Shown piece after piece: positions 1-9,286 of a stretch of 34,146 bases of DNA. Source of the DNA: Limisphaerales bacterium. GTDB taxonomy: Bacteria > Verrucomicrobiota > Verrucomicrobiia > Limisphaerales > UBA1100. The stretch is from the NCBI GenBank assembly GCA_014382585.1, contig JACNJL010000067.1:1-34146 (forward strand), in the 5' to 3' direction. The first letter of the stretch is position 1. Every line of letters starts with the position of its first letter. The position numbers and the translations under genes are program-made. The notes under the pieces are model-generated. The model saw only the letters and a program-made list of their open reading frames with translations, was not told the origin of the DNA and made no database searches.

Positions 1-979
<979 letters not shown>

Positions 980-982
<3 letters not shown>

Positions 983-998
983 ATCCCAATGGGATAAA
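980..998 (+). other. Short perfect hairpin at the 23S 3' end
   Basis: An 8-bp perfect inverted repeat (tttatccc / gggataaa) with a 3-base loop lies directly at the estimated 3' end of 23S rRNA. It is followed by an A-run rather than a T-run, so it does not look like a rho-independent terminator. A role in end processing of the rRNA precursor is a guess. Confidence 0.5.
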
Positions 999-1085
999 AA
1001 CACTTGTTCCCGTAAAAACAGAACAACCAACATAAGCCGGCAATATTGCTGGCAGGAAATCCATGCAGGGTTTTCAGAGAACACC

Positions 1086-1127
1086 CCGAGCACAAGCTCG
1101 GATGCAATAAACCGAGCTTGTGCTCGG
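1086..1127. repeat. Palindromic repeat in the 23S-5S spacer
   Basis: Two perfectly complementary 16-base arms (ccgagcacaagctcgg at 1086-1101 and ccgagcttgtgctcgg at 1112-1127) flank a 10-base loop. Each arm is itself nearly self-complementary (CCGAGC..GCTCGG), and each is followed by atgca, so the unit also reads as a direct repeat. The element lies in the transcribed spacer, so the rRNA precursor would carry a strong stem-loop. Its cgagcttg core recurs in the palindrome at 22418-22464, which suggests a dispersed REP-like family. Confidence 0.75.
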
Positions 1128-1140
1128 ATGCACACAATTT

Positions 1141-1255
1141 ATAGGTGGCCATAAAGTGGTGGCCCGACCCGATCCCATCCCGAACTCGGCCGTCAAACAC
1201 CACGTTGCCGATGGTAGCAGTTCGAAAGGTTCTGCGAGAGTAGGTAGCCGCCTTA
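1141..1255 (+). rRNA. 5S ribosomal RNA
   Basis: The sequence contains the canonical 5S elements ggtggcccgacccgatccca, cccgaactcgg and ccgatggtagcag. The helix-1 strands aggtggc (1143-1149) and gccgcct (1247-1253) pair, with one G-U pair. The gene sits about 160 bases after the 23S end in the usual order and is followed by a strong terminator. The ends are accurate to a few bases. Confidence 0.93.
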
Positions 1256-1263
1256 CTTTAATC

Positions 1264-1298
1264 AAAAAAACCGGAGCCCAAAACTCCGGTCTTTTTTG
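1264..1298. terminator. Rho-independent terminator of the rRNA operon, probably bidirectional
   Basis: An accggag/ctccggt stem with a 7-base loop is flanked by an A-run upstream and a T-run (tttttt) downstream. It ends the rRNA operon on the plus strand. Because it is symmetric with A and T runs, it can also end the minus-strand FHA gene that stops at 1324. Confidence 0.9.
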
Positions 1299-1323
1299 TG
1301 CCCATTTTGGAACCCCCTGGAGA

Positions 1324-1641
1324 CTACTCCTGACTCAACTCCCCCACATTCGAAGGCATCAACTGCAGCATTGTTTTTCCCACCTTGATCCGATCCCCAA
1401 ACTTCACCTTAATCTTCGTCCGCCGCAGGCCATTCACCCACGTCCCCAGACGGCTCCCCAAATCCTCAATCCAATATTCCCCTTCCTCCTCCCAAATTTT
1501 CGCGTGCTTGCGGCTCACCGATTTGTCCTGCGTTAAATCCAGCTCCGGCGTTCCCTTCGAGCTGTTCCGCCCCACCGTCACTAGCGTATGCGGCACACTC
1601 ACCGATCGCGTTCTTCCTTCAAATGTACAAACAATATTCAT
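1324..1641 (-). CDS. Small FHA-domain protein
   Basis: A protein of about 105 residues consisting almost only of a forkhead-associated (FHA) domain. FHA domains bind phosphothreonine peptides and usually mediate signalling or assembly controlled by Ser/Thr kinases. The visible signature is complete: VTVGRNSSKG, then SVSRKHAKIW, then LGSRLGTWVNG, then the GDRIKVG turn, which supply the Gly-Arg, Ser-x-x-His and Asn-Gly positions typical of the fold. I chose the ATG at 1641 (MNIVCTFEGRT) because the domain begins there. The frame stays open back to 1743, but the extra 34 residues do not resemble a domain or a clear signal peptide. No partner kinase is in the window. The gene is divergent from the uroporphyrinogen gene and converges on the rRNA terminator. 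Confidence 0.85.
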   Translation of the reverse strand: MNIVCTFEGRTRSVSVPHTLVTVGRNSSKGTPELDLTQDKSVSRKHAKIWEEEGEYWIEDLGSRLGTWVNGLRRTKIKVKFGDRIKVGKTMLQLMPSNVGELSQE

Positions 1642-1751
1642 CCGGCAAACGCGGACATTACCGCCCGCCCATCGCTGCATAAACAAAAAAAAATCCACAA
1701 CACCCCCCAAGCCTTGACCCATCCCTTCCGAACCCGTAAACAACTCACCCG

Positions 1752-3281
1752 ATGACAGCTCCCGCCACAGTTTATTTAGTCGGCGCCGGCCCCGGCGATG
1801 CCGGACTGCTCACCGTGCGCGGTGCCGAGCTTCTCGCCCGCGCCCAAGTCGTCGCCTACGATGCCCTGTGCAATCCCGCGCTCCTCAAGCTCGCCCCCGC
1901 CGAAGCCGAGATCATCTTCGCCGGCAAACGCTCCGCCGACCACGCCATCCCGCAGGACGAACTCAACTCCCTCCTCGTTGAAAAAGCCAACCAAGGCAAA
2001 ACCGTCGTCCGCCTCAAAGGCGGCGATCCATTTGTCTTTGGCCGCGGCGGCGAAGAAGCGCAGGAACTTGCCGCCGCCGGCGTTCCATTCGAAATCGTCC
2101 CCGGCATTTCCTCCGCCGTGGCCGCGCCCGCGTACGCTGGAATCCCCGTCACCCATCGCGATCATTGCTCCAGCTACACCGTCATCACCGGCCACGAACG
2201 CCCCGAGAAAGGCGGAGAAAGCGCCATCGACTGGAAAAACCTCGCCGCAAATCCCGGCACAAAAATCGTCCTAATGGGCGTCGAACGCCTGCGCACCATC
2301 GCCGATCAATTGCAAAAAAACGGCCTTGCCGCCGACACCCCCGTGGCTCTCGTCCGTTGGGGCACCACCGGCCGCCACCAAGCCCTCACCGGCCAACTCG
2401 ATTCCATTGCCGACGCCGTTGAACAAGCCAACTTCAAATCCCCCGCCGTGACAATCATCGGCAGCGTCGTTAAACTCCGTGATGAGTTGAATTGGTTTGA
2501 GCAACGCCCGCTCTTTGGTCAACGCGTCGTTGTCACCCGCACCCGCCAACAAGCCAGCGCACTCGCCAGCCGTCTCAGCGAACTAGGCGCCGACGTGCTC
2601 GAAATCCCCACCATCCGCATCGAAGAACCCACAGACAAATCCCCCATCGGAGATGCCATTCTTGGTTTGGGTTCGTACCAATGGTTGGTCTTCACCAGCC
2701 CCAACGGCGTGGATCATTTTTTTAAATACTTCCTGCGCGGCTTTGAAGACCTCCGCGATCTCGGAGGCTGCCGCATTGCCGCCATCGGCCCCGCCACCGC
2801 TGCCAAGCTTAAGGCGTTGCATTTGAAAATCGATTTGATGCCCGAAGATTACACTGCCGACGGCGTCGCCAGGGCGTTTGCCGACAGCGAAGATTTCACC
2901 ATCGAAAACGAAAACATCTGCCTCCTCCGCGCCGAAGTCGCCAATCCTGAATTGCCCAAAGCACTCGAAGAATTAGGCGCAATCGTTGATGACATTCCCG
3001 TGTACAGAACCGTCCCCGAAACCGAAGACCGCACCGGCGCTGTCGCCAGATTAGAAGCAGAGGGCGCAAATTGGATCACTTTTACCAGTAGCTCCACCGT
3101 CGAAAATTTTGACGCTCGATTTGGCCTCAAAGAAACGCTCAAGCAACATTCAATGCAACCCATCAGCATCGGCCCCGAAACCACCAAGACCCTCAAAGCC
3201 CTCGGCACGCCCCCCGCCATCGAAGCCAACCCGCACACCATTGAGGGTGTAGTTGGAGCGCTTTTATCAAAAGTCAGCTAA
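1752..3281 (+). CDS. Fused uroporphyrinogen-III C-methyltransferase / uroporphyrinogen-III synthase
   Basis: A 509-residue fusion of two tetrapyrrole enzymes (CobA-HemD type). Residues 1-245 are the SAM-dependent methyltransferase that turns uroporphyrinogen III into precorrin-2, the entry to siroheme and cobalamin. Visible motifs are GAGPGD (11-16), GGDPFVFGRGGEE (90-102), PGISS (117-121) and PVTHR (132-136). Residues 255-509 are uroporphyrinogen-III synthase, which cyclises hydroxymethylbilane; it begins at GQRVVVTRTR and ends with the weakly conserved ITFTSSSTVENF and IGPETTKTLK segments of that family. This fusion is known in several bacterial phyla. The ATG at 1752 is followed directly by the first strand (VYLVGAGPG), so the start is secure. 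The stop overlaps the stop of the opposing gene by four bases. The cytosolic product supplies heme and siroheme precursors. Confidence 0.95.
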   Translation: MTAPATVYLVGAGPGDAGLLTVRGAELLARAQVVAYDALCNPALLKLAPAEAEIIFAGKRSADHAIPQDELNSLLVEKANQGKTVVRLKGGDPFVFGRGGEEAQELAAAGVPFEIVPGISSAVAAPAYAGIPVTHRDHCSSYTVITGHERPEKGGESAIDWKNLAANPGTKIVLMGVERLRTIADQLQKNGLAADTPVALVRWGTTGRHQALTGQLDSIADAVEQANFKSPAVTIIGSVVKLRDELNWFEQRPLFGQRVVVTRTRQQASALASRLSELGADVLEIPTIRIEEPTDKSPIGDAILGLGSYQWLVFTSPNGVDHFFKYFLRGFEDLRDLGGCRIAAIGPATAAKLKALHLKIDLMPEDYTADGVARAFADSEDFTIENENICLLRAEVANPELPKALEELGAIVDDIPVYRTVPETEDRTGAVARLEAEGANWITFTSSSTVENFDARFGLKETLKQHSMQPISIGPETTKTLKALGTPPAIEANPHTIEGVVGALLSKVS

Positions 3282-3763
3282 GTCCCAAACCGTTCCAGCA
3301 AAACTTCAAACTCCACCCGCTGCACTTGTTGCAGTATCGCATATTCCACGCTGCCCGTTCGCGCGCCACACACCGCATCCACCATTCCGTCGGCGTCCCA
3401 TTCCGTGCCTGCTAAATGTTCAAGCGATGTTTCTGCCACCAACGGCGTTACGCGTTTCAAAATTTCAGGATAAGCAGGATGCGGCCCCACGCGGTTGAAC
3501 CAATATTTGGCATTCGAATAATCTGGCTCGCGGCGATGCATTATACCGTGCAGAAAACTGCCGTCGGCGTTGGGAATATCCTGCGAAAATTGGTGCGATT
3601 CATCCAAGTGATCGTGCCACAAAAGCGCCGCGCTTTGGATCAGCGCAGTTTCGCCATCCAGCGCCGCCATCACCGCATCGATCGACATGGCTTCCACCCG
3701 CCGTTCTGGGCCGAGGCCGGTGAGGTTCTCAAAATCAAAGACCGGTTTCAGTTTTTCTCTCAT
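3278..3763 (-). CDS. Conserved hypothetical protein, His/Asp-rich
   Basis: A 161-residue soluble protein without signal peptide or membrane segment. I do not recognise a characterised family. Two blocks look strongly constrained: WHDHLDESH (49-57) and LHGIMHRREPDYSNAKYWF (71-89). Their clustered His, Asp and Glu residues would suit a metal site, but that is inference. The start lies 4 bases after the stop of the aminotransferase gene, so the two are almost certainly cotranscribed. The stop is tail-to-tail with the cobA-hemD fusion and overlaps it by 4 bases. Confidence 0.8.
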   Translation of the reverse strand: MREKLKPVFDFENLTGLGPERRVEAMSIDAVMAALDGETALIQSAALLWHDHLDESHQFSQDIPNADGSFLHGIMHRREPDYSNAKYWFNRVGPHPAYPEILKRVTPLVAETSLEHLAGTEWDADGMVDAVCGARTGSVEYAILQQVQRVEFEVLLERFGT

Positions 3764-3767
3764 TGAA

Positions 3768-4607
3768 TTATTGGGCGTCCATCACCTCGTGATAGGCGAG
3801 GTGCAGTTCGTGGATGAGTGGCGATACGGCGAGATCGTGGCCGTCCAGTGAATTGACGGGCTGGATTTCGCTCACGCTGTTGGTGAGAAACACGCCATCT
3901 GCCGTATACAAATCGCGCGGCACGGCGTTGAGTTGATGCGTGGGCAGCCCGATGGAAGCGGCCAGCTCGAGCACCATCCCGCGCGTGATGCCGGAGAGGC
4001 AACCGCTCTGCACCGGCGGCGTGATAATTTCGCTGTCCTTAATCCAAAATAAATTGCTGCTCGTGGCCTCGGTGACGTTGCCTTCGCGATTGGTGAGTAG
4101 CGCGTCATCGGCGTTTGCCACTTCCGCTTCGCGTGTGGCGAGAATGTGCGGTAGTTTGTTGGTGGTCTTCACGGTGGACATCGGGTCGTGATCGCTCAGC
4201 ACTTGCGTGGCTGTGATGAGTTTGCGGGGGGGCACCGTGTCGGGGTTGATGGTTGGCGCTTCGTGCAGGCTCATCAATACGGTGGGTTCAAAATTTCCCG
4301 AGGGCGAGTAGCCGCGTTTGCCTGCGCCGCGGGTTATGTGAATACGCAACACAGCGTTGATAGAATTATTTTTCGCAATTAACGCTGTGGCGTGCTGAAG
4401 CAGTTGACCAAAATCATAACGCTCGCCAATGTGGAGCGTGCCCATCCCGTGTTGGAGCCGACCAAGGTGGCGGTCAATTAGGAATGGTTTGCCATTGTTC
4501 ACGCGGAGCGTTTCAAAAATACCATCGCCATACAGAAAGCCGCGATCAAAGACGGAAATCTTCGCCTCCTCCTCGCGGAGGAACTGGCCGTTGAGGAAGA
4601 CAATCAC
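3768..4607 (-). CDS. Class-IV PLP-dependent aminotransferase (BCAT / D-amino-acid aminotransferase / aminodeoxychorismate lyase family)
   Basis: A 279-residue fold-type IV PLP enzyme. The N-terminal block VFDRGFLYGDGIFETLRV (19-36) is diagnostic. The PLP lysine is probably K147 in STVKTTNKLP, and the pyridine-binding glutamate is E180 in NVTEATSSNLF. The SGITRG block (205-210) binds the cofactor phosphate. Sequence reading cannot separate branched-chain aminotransferase, D-alanine aminotransferase and aminodeoxychorismate lyase (PabC), and no neighbouring pab or ilv gene decides it. Translation starts at GTG 4607: the upstream ATG codons near 4625-4635 are in another frame, and the domain starts at once (VFLNGQF). 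It may be read through from the DUF1501 gene 49 bases upstream and is coupled to the gene downstream. Confidence 0.9.
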   Translation of the reverse strand: MIVFLNGQFLREEEAKISVFDRGFLYGDGIFETLRVNNGKPFLIDRHLGRLQHGMGTLHIGERYDFGQLLQHATALIAKNNSINAVLRIHITRGAGKRGYSPSGNFEPTVLMSLHEAPTINPDTVPPRKLITATQVLSDHDPMSTVKTTNKLPHILATREAEVANADDALLTNREGNVTEATSSNLFWIKDSEIITPPVQSGCLSGITRGMVLELAASIGLPTHQLNAVPRDLYTADGVFLTNSVSEIQPVNSLDGHDLAVSPLIHELHLAYHEVMDAQ

Positions 4608-4656
4608 ACGCGCAGTGTGCGCAACGCATGGGCATTTGTAAAACTCTTTGGTCCCC

Positions 4657-6123
4657 TTACGTCAACCACTGGGGAATGACTTTGCCCGCGACATCGGTGA
4701 GGCGGTAATCCCGGCCTTGGAATCGGTAAGTTAATCGTTTGTGGTCGATGCCAAATTGGTGGAGCATTGTGGCGTGAAGATCGTTAGGGTGCACAGGGTT
4801 TTCGGTGATCGCCCAGCCGATCTCATCGGTGGCACCGTAAACCTGCCCGCCTTTGAGGCCGCCACCGGCCATAGCCATTGAGAAACAGAAGGGATGATGA
4901 TCGCGCCCCGTGCCGGCGGTGCGGCCATTGCGGTTTTCGCCCAGTGGTGTGCGGCCAAACTCCGCGCTCCACGACACCATCGTGCTGTCGAGCATCCCGC
5001 GTTGCTTGAGATCCTTGATGAGCGCGGCGATGGGTTGGTCCACCGCGCCGGCGTTGTATTTCAATTCGGGATCGAGGTTGCTGTGATGATCCCACGAGGC
5101 GTAAACGATGTTGATAAAGCGGACGCCTCGCTCTACGAGCCGCCGCGCGAGCAGGCAGTTGCGCGCGAAATCCTGATAGGTGTTGCCGAGTTGCCCGCGT
5201 CCGCCGCCTTTGGGTTCGGCGCGATTTAGTCCGTACGCTTTTTGGGTGGCGGCGGTTTCTCTGGAAAGATCGATCAATTCCGGTGCGGCCGTTTGCATTC
5301 GGCTGGCCAGTTCGTAACTCGCGATGCGGCTGGCGATTTCGGGGTCGTGGATTTTTTCGAACCGACTTTGGTTAAGCTGCCGCAATGCGTTGAGGCCAAG
5401 CCGTTGCAATTCCGGTGGCAGCCCTTTTGGGTTGTCGAGATTCAAAACCGGTTCGCCTTGTGTGCGGAACAGTACCCCTTCGTAAGTGGATGGCAGAAAG
5501 CCGCTCTGCCAAAGTGTGGCCCCGCCGCTGGAACCGCGCCCGGCGGTGAGCACCACGTATCCGGGAAGGTTGTTTGATTCACTTCCGAGGCCGTACGTCA
5601 TCCACGAGCCCATCGTTGGCAGCCCAAACCGGGACGCGCCGCATTGCATCAGCAGTTGCCCGGGATGGTGATTGAACTCCTCCGAATGCATCGAACGCAC
5701 CAGCAATAACTCATCGGCCACCGTGCCCAAATGCGGAAGGTAATCGCTCAACTCCATACCACATTGGCCGTGCGGTTTGAAGACGCGCTTGCTGCCGCGC
5801 AGCGTGGCCGTGTCCGGTTTGATAAACGCAAATCGTGCCTTGTCCAAAATCTCCTTTGGCAGCTTTTGTCCATGGCGTTCGTTGAGCACCGGCTTCGGAT
5901 CAAACAGATCCAAATGCGACGGTGCGCCTGCCATAAAAATATTGATGCACGCTTTTGCCTTCGCATCAAAATGAGGCGTGCGGGGTGCCATCGGGTTAGC
6001 GAATTGTGCCCCGAGCAATCCGTCCTCCAGCAACATCGACGACAAGGCCACGCCCCCAAGTCCGCAGGCCGAGGTCGCCAGAAAATCCCGTCGCGTACTT
6101 GCTAAGTTTATTTGTTTCTTCAT
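4657..6123 (-). CDS. DUF1501 protein, Tat-exported
   Basis: A 488-residue DUF1501 protein. This family has an alkaline phosphatase/sulfatase-like fold and is greatly expanded in Planctomycetota and Verrucomicrobiota; its biochemical role is unproven, with sulfatase-like action on polysaccharides one idea. The N-terminus carries a twin-arginine signal (STRRDFLATSACG, Arg11-Arg12), so the folded protein is exported. Conserved blocks are AGAPSHLDLFDPKP (65-78), SAEFGRTPLGE and GRDHHPFCFSMAMAGGG, which may hold metal ligands by analogy with the fold, and a C-terminal FQGRDYRLTDV. The start ATG is 12 bases after the stop of the DUF1549/DUF1553 gene, forming the pair typical of these phyla. It is a paralogue of the gene at 10707-12113. 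Confidence 0.93.
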   Translation of the reverse strand: MKKQINLASTRRDFLATSACGLGGVALSSMLLEDGLLGAQFANPMAPRTPHFDAKAKACINIFMAGAPSHLDLFDPKPVLNERHGQKLPKEILDKARFAFIKPDTATLRGSKRVFKPHGQCGMELSDYLPHLGTVADELLLVRSMHSEEFNHHPGQLLMQCGASRFGLPTMGSWMTYGLGSESNNLPGYVVLTAGRGSSGGATLWQSGFLPSTYEGVLFRTQGEPVLNLDNPKGLPPELQRLGLNALRQLNQSRFEKIHDPEIASRIASYELASRMQTAAPELIDLSRETAATQKAYGLNRAEPKGGGRGQLGNTYQDFARNCLLARRLVERGVRFINIVYASWDHHSNLDPELKYNAGAVDQPIAALIKDLKQRGMLDSTMVSWSAEFGRTPLGENRNGRTAGTGRDHHPFCFSMAMAGGGLKGGQVYGATDEIGWAITENPVHPNDLHATMLHQFGIDHKRLTYRFQGRDYRLTDVAGKVIPQWLT

Positions 6124-6135
6124 CGTTGTTGGAAA

Positions 6136-9100
6136 TTACTCGCGCGTGATGAACTCGTCCAGATTCAGCAGTACGCGCGTGGTGGCCGCCCAAGCACTGG
6201 CCTCTGCGTCGCCGTTGAATATCTTGGCTTCAGTTAAATGGGTGGCGTAGTAGGCGCGGGTTTGTTTCAAGAGATTAGTCAGCGCGGCGTGTTCATCGGC
6301 TGTCGGATCGCGTGCTACGCATATTTTGAAACCCAGCGAGATGCGTCCCGCGTCAGTGGGTTCCTCCTTCAATAAACGCGTGGCCAACGCCTTGGCGGCT
6401 TCGTCGAACACTGCGTTATTTAAGGTGGCCAGTGCGGCGAGGGGGGTGTTGGAGCGGGTGCGCTTCACGCAGGTGACATTGCTGTCGGGGCAATCAAAAG
6501 TGATGAGGTTCGGATGCGGTGAGGTGCGTTTGAAAAACGTGTAAAGTCCCCGCCGATAGCGGTCATCGTCTTTGCTGGTGGCCCACTTGAAATTATTCGC
6601 ATAACTCAGCGAAGCCACGCCGGAGGGCAGGGGAGGGAAAACGCTGGGCCCGCCAATCTTGCTTGCGAACAACCCGCTTGCGGCGAGGTTGAGGTCGCGG
6701 ATGATTTCCGCCTCCACACGGAAACGGTTTTGCCGGTGTAACAGTAAGTTGCTGGGATCGCGCTCAACCATTTCCGGACGGTGGGCTGAGGACTGGCGGT
6801 AGGTGGCGCTATTGACGATCAGCCGAATCATTGCCTTGCGGCTCCACTTGCGTTTCACCAACTCCGCCGCAAGCCAGTCGAGCAGTTCAGGATGTGTAGG
6901 CGCATCGCCGCGCACGCCGAAGTCATTTAGCGTGCGCACGATGCCTTCGCCAAACAGGTTGGCCCAGATTTGATTGGCCGTGACGCGCGGCACGAGTGGG
7001 TTTTTGCCGTTCACCAGCCAGCGCGCGAGGTCAAGTCGATCACCGTCTGCGCGGTTGTTCGATTTGGGGAGCGTGGAGAGGGTGTCGGGGGAAACTTTAT
7101 CGCGCGGCTGCTTGAATTCGCCTCGATGCATCACGTGTGTGGCGCGAGGGGAATTGGTGCGCTGCGAAATCACGCGCACACTCATCAGCGGCGATTTGGG
7201 TGCGGGCTGTTTCAACTCCGCCTGCAGCTTGCGTGCCTCGGCATCTTGATCTCGAAAATAATCCAACAAAGTCACCGCCTGCGCGGGAGTGCGCTTGCCG
7301 GGCTCGATGTTCAGCGTCTTGACTACTGCCGCCGGAATGCCATCGCCCGCCGATTGTCCCGTGCGCGCGGTGATGCGGAAGCGGCCGAGCGTGTGCCGGC
7401 TGCCGTACTGTTGTTCGAGCACGACTTGAATTTTCGTGGTGCCTTTGAAGGGAATCGCCTTCGCAGTTGTGAGAATCAAATGGTGCGGCTTGCCAAATTG
7501 CGGGCCGATCGCCCAGCCGGTGCCTTTATTGCCTTCCCCGATTTTGCCATCAATGGCGTTGCCGGCCGGCCACTTGTCCTGTGCAAAACCCGCCCTCGCG
7601 CCTGAAAGTTTCACGCGATGTTTTTTGGCATCAAATGTCGGGCCATCCGTGGCGTACACGCTTATATTATTCAAAACAAAATTTCCGTGAGCGGTGCGGC
7701 CGGGGCCATTGGCGTTCAGCGATTTATCGGGCAACGCTTCAATTTTTAGGCCGGTGATTTTCCGGGTGTCAGTGGAAAACTCCAGCGTGTAATTGGCTTT
7801 GGGCGGGTTGGCCCCCGTTACCAAAAAGGAGCCATCCGTTTGGGATTTGAATTGGACGTCCTTTGGTCCTTTCTGGGTGATGGGTTTGAGTGGGTGAAAG
7901 GCAATCGGTTCGGCAACGCGGGCGTCTATTTTTGCGCGCAATTGTTGTTCAAATTTTGGGAGTTGCGTTTTCAACGTTGCATCACGCGCGGCAATCTTGT
8001 TTTGCAATAATGCTATGCGTTGGTCATGCGCGGCCTTGGATTTGAGCCACGATTCGTATTCTCTTTTAGAGCGAGGAACATCAGTGTTGGTTTCATCGCC
8101 GTTGTTGAAGTACGCGAATAACTGGTAGTATTCTTTCTGTGTGAATTGGTCGTACTTGTGCGTGTGGCAGCGCGCGCAGGTGGCGGTGAGTCCCAGCCAA
8201 ACCGCCCCGACCGTTTCCACGCGATCCATTACCGCGGCGACACGCCATTGTTCCTTGTCCGTGCCGCCTTCGGTGTTGGTTAAAGTTTGGCGATTAAATG
8301 CGGTGGCGAGCTTTTGCGCGTCGGTGGCATTGGGGAGCAAATCGCCGGCGAGTTGTTCGATGGTGAATTGGTCAAATGGAAAATCTGAATTAATCGCGTC
8401 GATGACCCAGTCACGATAGCGCCATGCGTTCATGCGTGGCCGATCTTTTTCAAAACCATCGCTGTCGGCATAGCGCGCCTTGTCCAACCAATGGCGGCCC
8501 CAGCGTTCGCCATAGTGCGGCGAGGCCAGCAGACGGTCGACCAACTTGCTGTAGGCATCGGCCGATTTGTCATTCACAAAAGCATTTACTTCCTTCGGTG
8601 TTGGCGGCAGACCGAGTAAATCATAACTGAGTCGCTTAATGAGCGTGGGGCGATCCGCAGCGGGGGAGCGTGGAACGCTGGCCGCTTTTAGTTTTGCATA
8701 AATGAACCAGTCAATTTGGTTGCGCGCGGGCGTCTTGCCGTTCACTGCGGGCGGTTTTGAGTCCAGTGGGCGATAAGCCCAATGCTGACTCCATCGTCCG
8801 CCTTCAATAATCCACTGCCGGATCTTGGCAATGTCCGTTGGAGGCAGTGGCTTGCCTTTTTCGGTCGGCGGCATTTGTTCGTCTGCATTGGTGGTCGTGA
8901 GGCGGTAAATAAGAGCGCTTTGGTTTGGCTTGCCCGGCACCACGGCGTGTTCGCCGGACTTTAATTTGGCCAGTAAACCGGCTGAATCGGCGAGGTTTAA
9001 ACCAGCCTTTTGCTTATCTGGCCCATGACATTCAGTGCAGTGCTGGGCAAAAATGGGCTGGATTTCCTTTGCAAAATCAATGGGAGCTGCGTTGGATGAG

Positions 9101-9171
9101 GCAGGCAAAAATACGATTACAAAGCAAAAAATCCGGAAATCAGCGGTTTTTGTGAATAAATAATCACTCAT
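6136..9171 (-). CDS. PSCyt1-DUF1549-DUF1553 exported cytochrome-like protein
   Basis: A 1011-residue protein with an N-terminal signal peptide (about 1-28). Domains in order: a planctomycete-type cytochrome c domain with heme motif CTECH (45-49) and possible distal Met100 (EQMPP); DUF1549 (about 150-362), which contains a second heme-type motif CARCH (332-336) followed by THKYD; a discoidin-like region (about 440-620, around GNFVLNNISVY); and DUF1553 in the C-terminal third (NPLVPRVTANQIW, THPELLDWLA). It is predicted to be periplasmic or surface-bound and to take part with its DUF1501 partner in polymer breakdown or redox chemistry, neither of which is shown. The 12-base gap to the DUF1501 gene indicates cotranscription. 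Unlike its paralogue at 12113-14290, it keeps the cytochrome domain. Confidence 0.93.
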   Translation of the reverse strand: MSDYLFTKTADFRIFCFVIVFLPASSNAAPIDFAKEIQPIFAQHCTECHGPDKQKAGLNLADSAGLLAKLKSGEHAVVPGKPNQSALIYRLTTTNADEQMPPTEKGKPLPPTDIAKIRQWIIEGGRWSQHWAYRPLDSKPPAVNGKTPARNQIDWFIYAKLKAASVPRSPAADRPTLIKRLSYDLLGLPPTPKEVNAFVNDKSADAYSKLVDRLLASPHYGERWGRHWLDKARYADSDGFEKDRPRMNAWRYRDWVIDAINSDFPFDQFTIEQLAGDLLPNATDAQKLATAFNRQTLTNTEGGTDKEQWRVAAVMDRVETVGAVWLGLTATCARCHTHKYDQFTQKEYYQLFAYFNNGDETNTDVPRSKREYESWLKSKAAHDQRIALLQNKIAARDATLKTQLPKFEQQLRAKIDARVAEPIAFHPLKPITQKGPKDVQFKSQTDGSFLVTGANPPKANYTLEFSTDTRKITGLKIEALPDKSLNANGPGRTAHGNFVLNNISVYATDGPTFDAKKHRVKLSGARAGFAQDKWPAGNAIDGKIGEGNKGTGWAIGPQFGKPHHLILTTAKAIPFKGTTKIQVVLEQQYGSRHTLGRFRITARTGQSAGDGIPAAVVKTLNIEPGKRTPAQAVTLLDYFRDQDAEARKLQAELKQPAPKSPLMSVRVISQRTNSPRATHVMHRGEFKQPRDKVSPDTLSTLPKSNNRADGDRLDLARWLVNGKNPLVPRVTANQIWANLFGEGIVRTLNDFGVRGDAPTHPELLDWLAAELVKRKWSRKAMIRLIVNSATYRQSSAHRPEMVERDPSNLLLHRQNRFRVEAEIIRDLNLAASGLFASKIGGPSVFPPLPSGVASLSYANNFKWATSKDDDRYRRGLYTFFKRTSPHPNLITFDCPDSNVTCVKRTRSNTPLAALATLNNAVFDEAAKALATRLLKEEPTDAGRISLGFKICVARDPTADEHAALTNLLKQTRAYYATHLTEAKIFNGDAEASAWAATTRVLLNLDEFITRE

Positions 9172-9183
9172 TGCGTTCTTTTC

Positions 9184-9211
9184 TTTAGACTTTTCAGCCC
9201 AATTCCGTCAA
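9184..9211 (-). promoter_or_regulatory. Possible sigma-70-type promoter of the first DUF1549/DUF1501 pair
   Basis: Read on the minus strand, TTGACG (9206-9211) is followed after 16 bases by TCTAAA (9184-9189). Transcription would begin about 5-8 bases before the start codon at 9171, giving a very short leader. Only the fit to consensus and the position support it. Confidence 0.4.
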
Positions 9212-9286
9212 ATTAATTGTGCCTTGAGCACCGCGAAAAAAGGTTAAAAAACCAGCGCGATGGTACGAAACGTGCTACTTTTAAGT

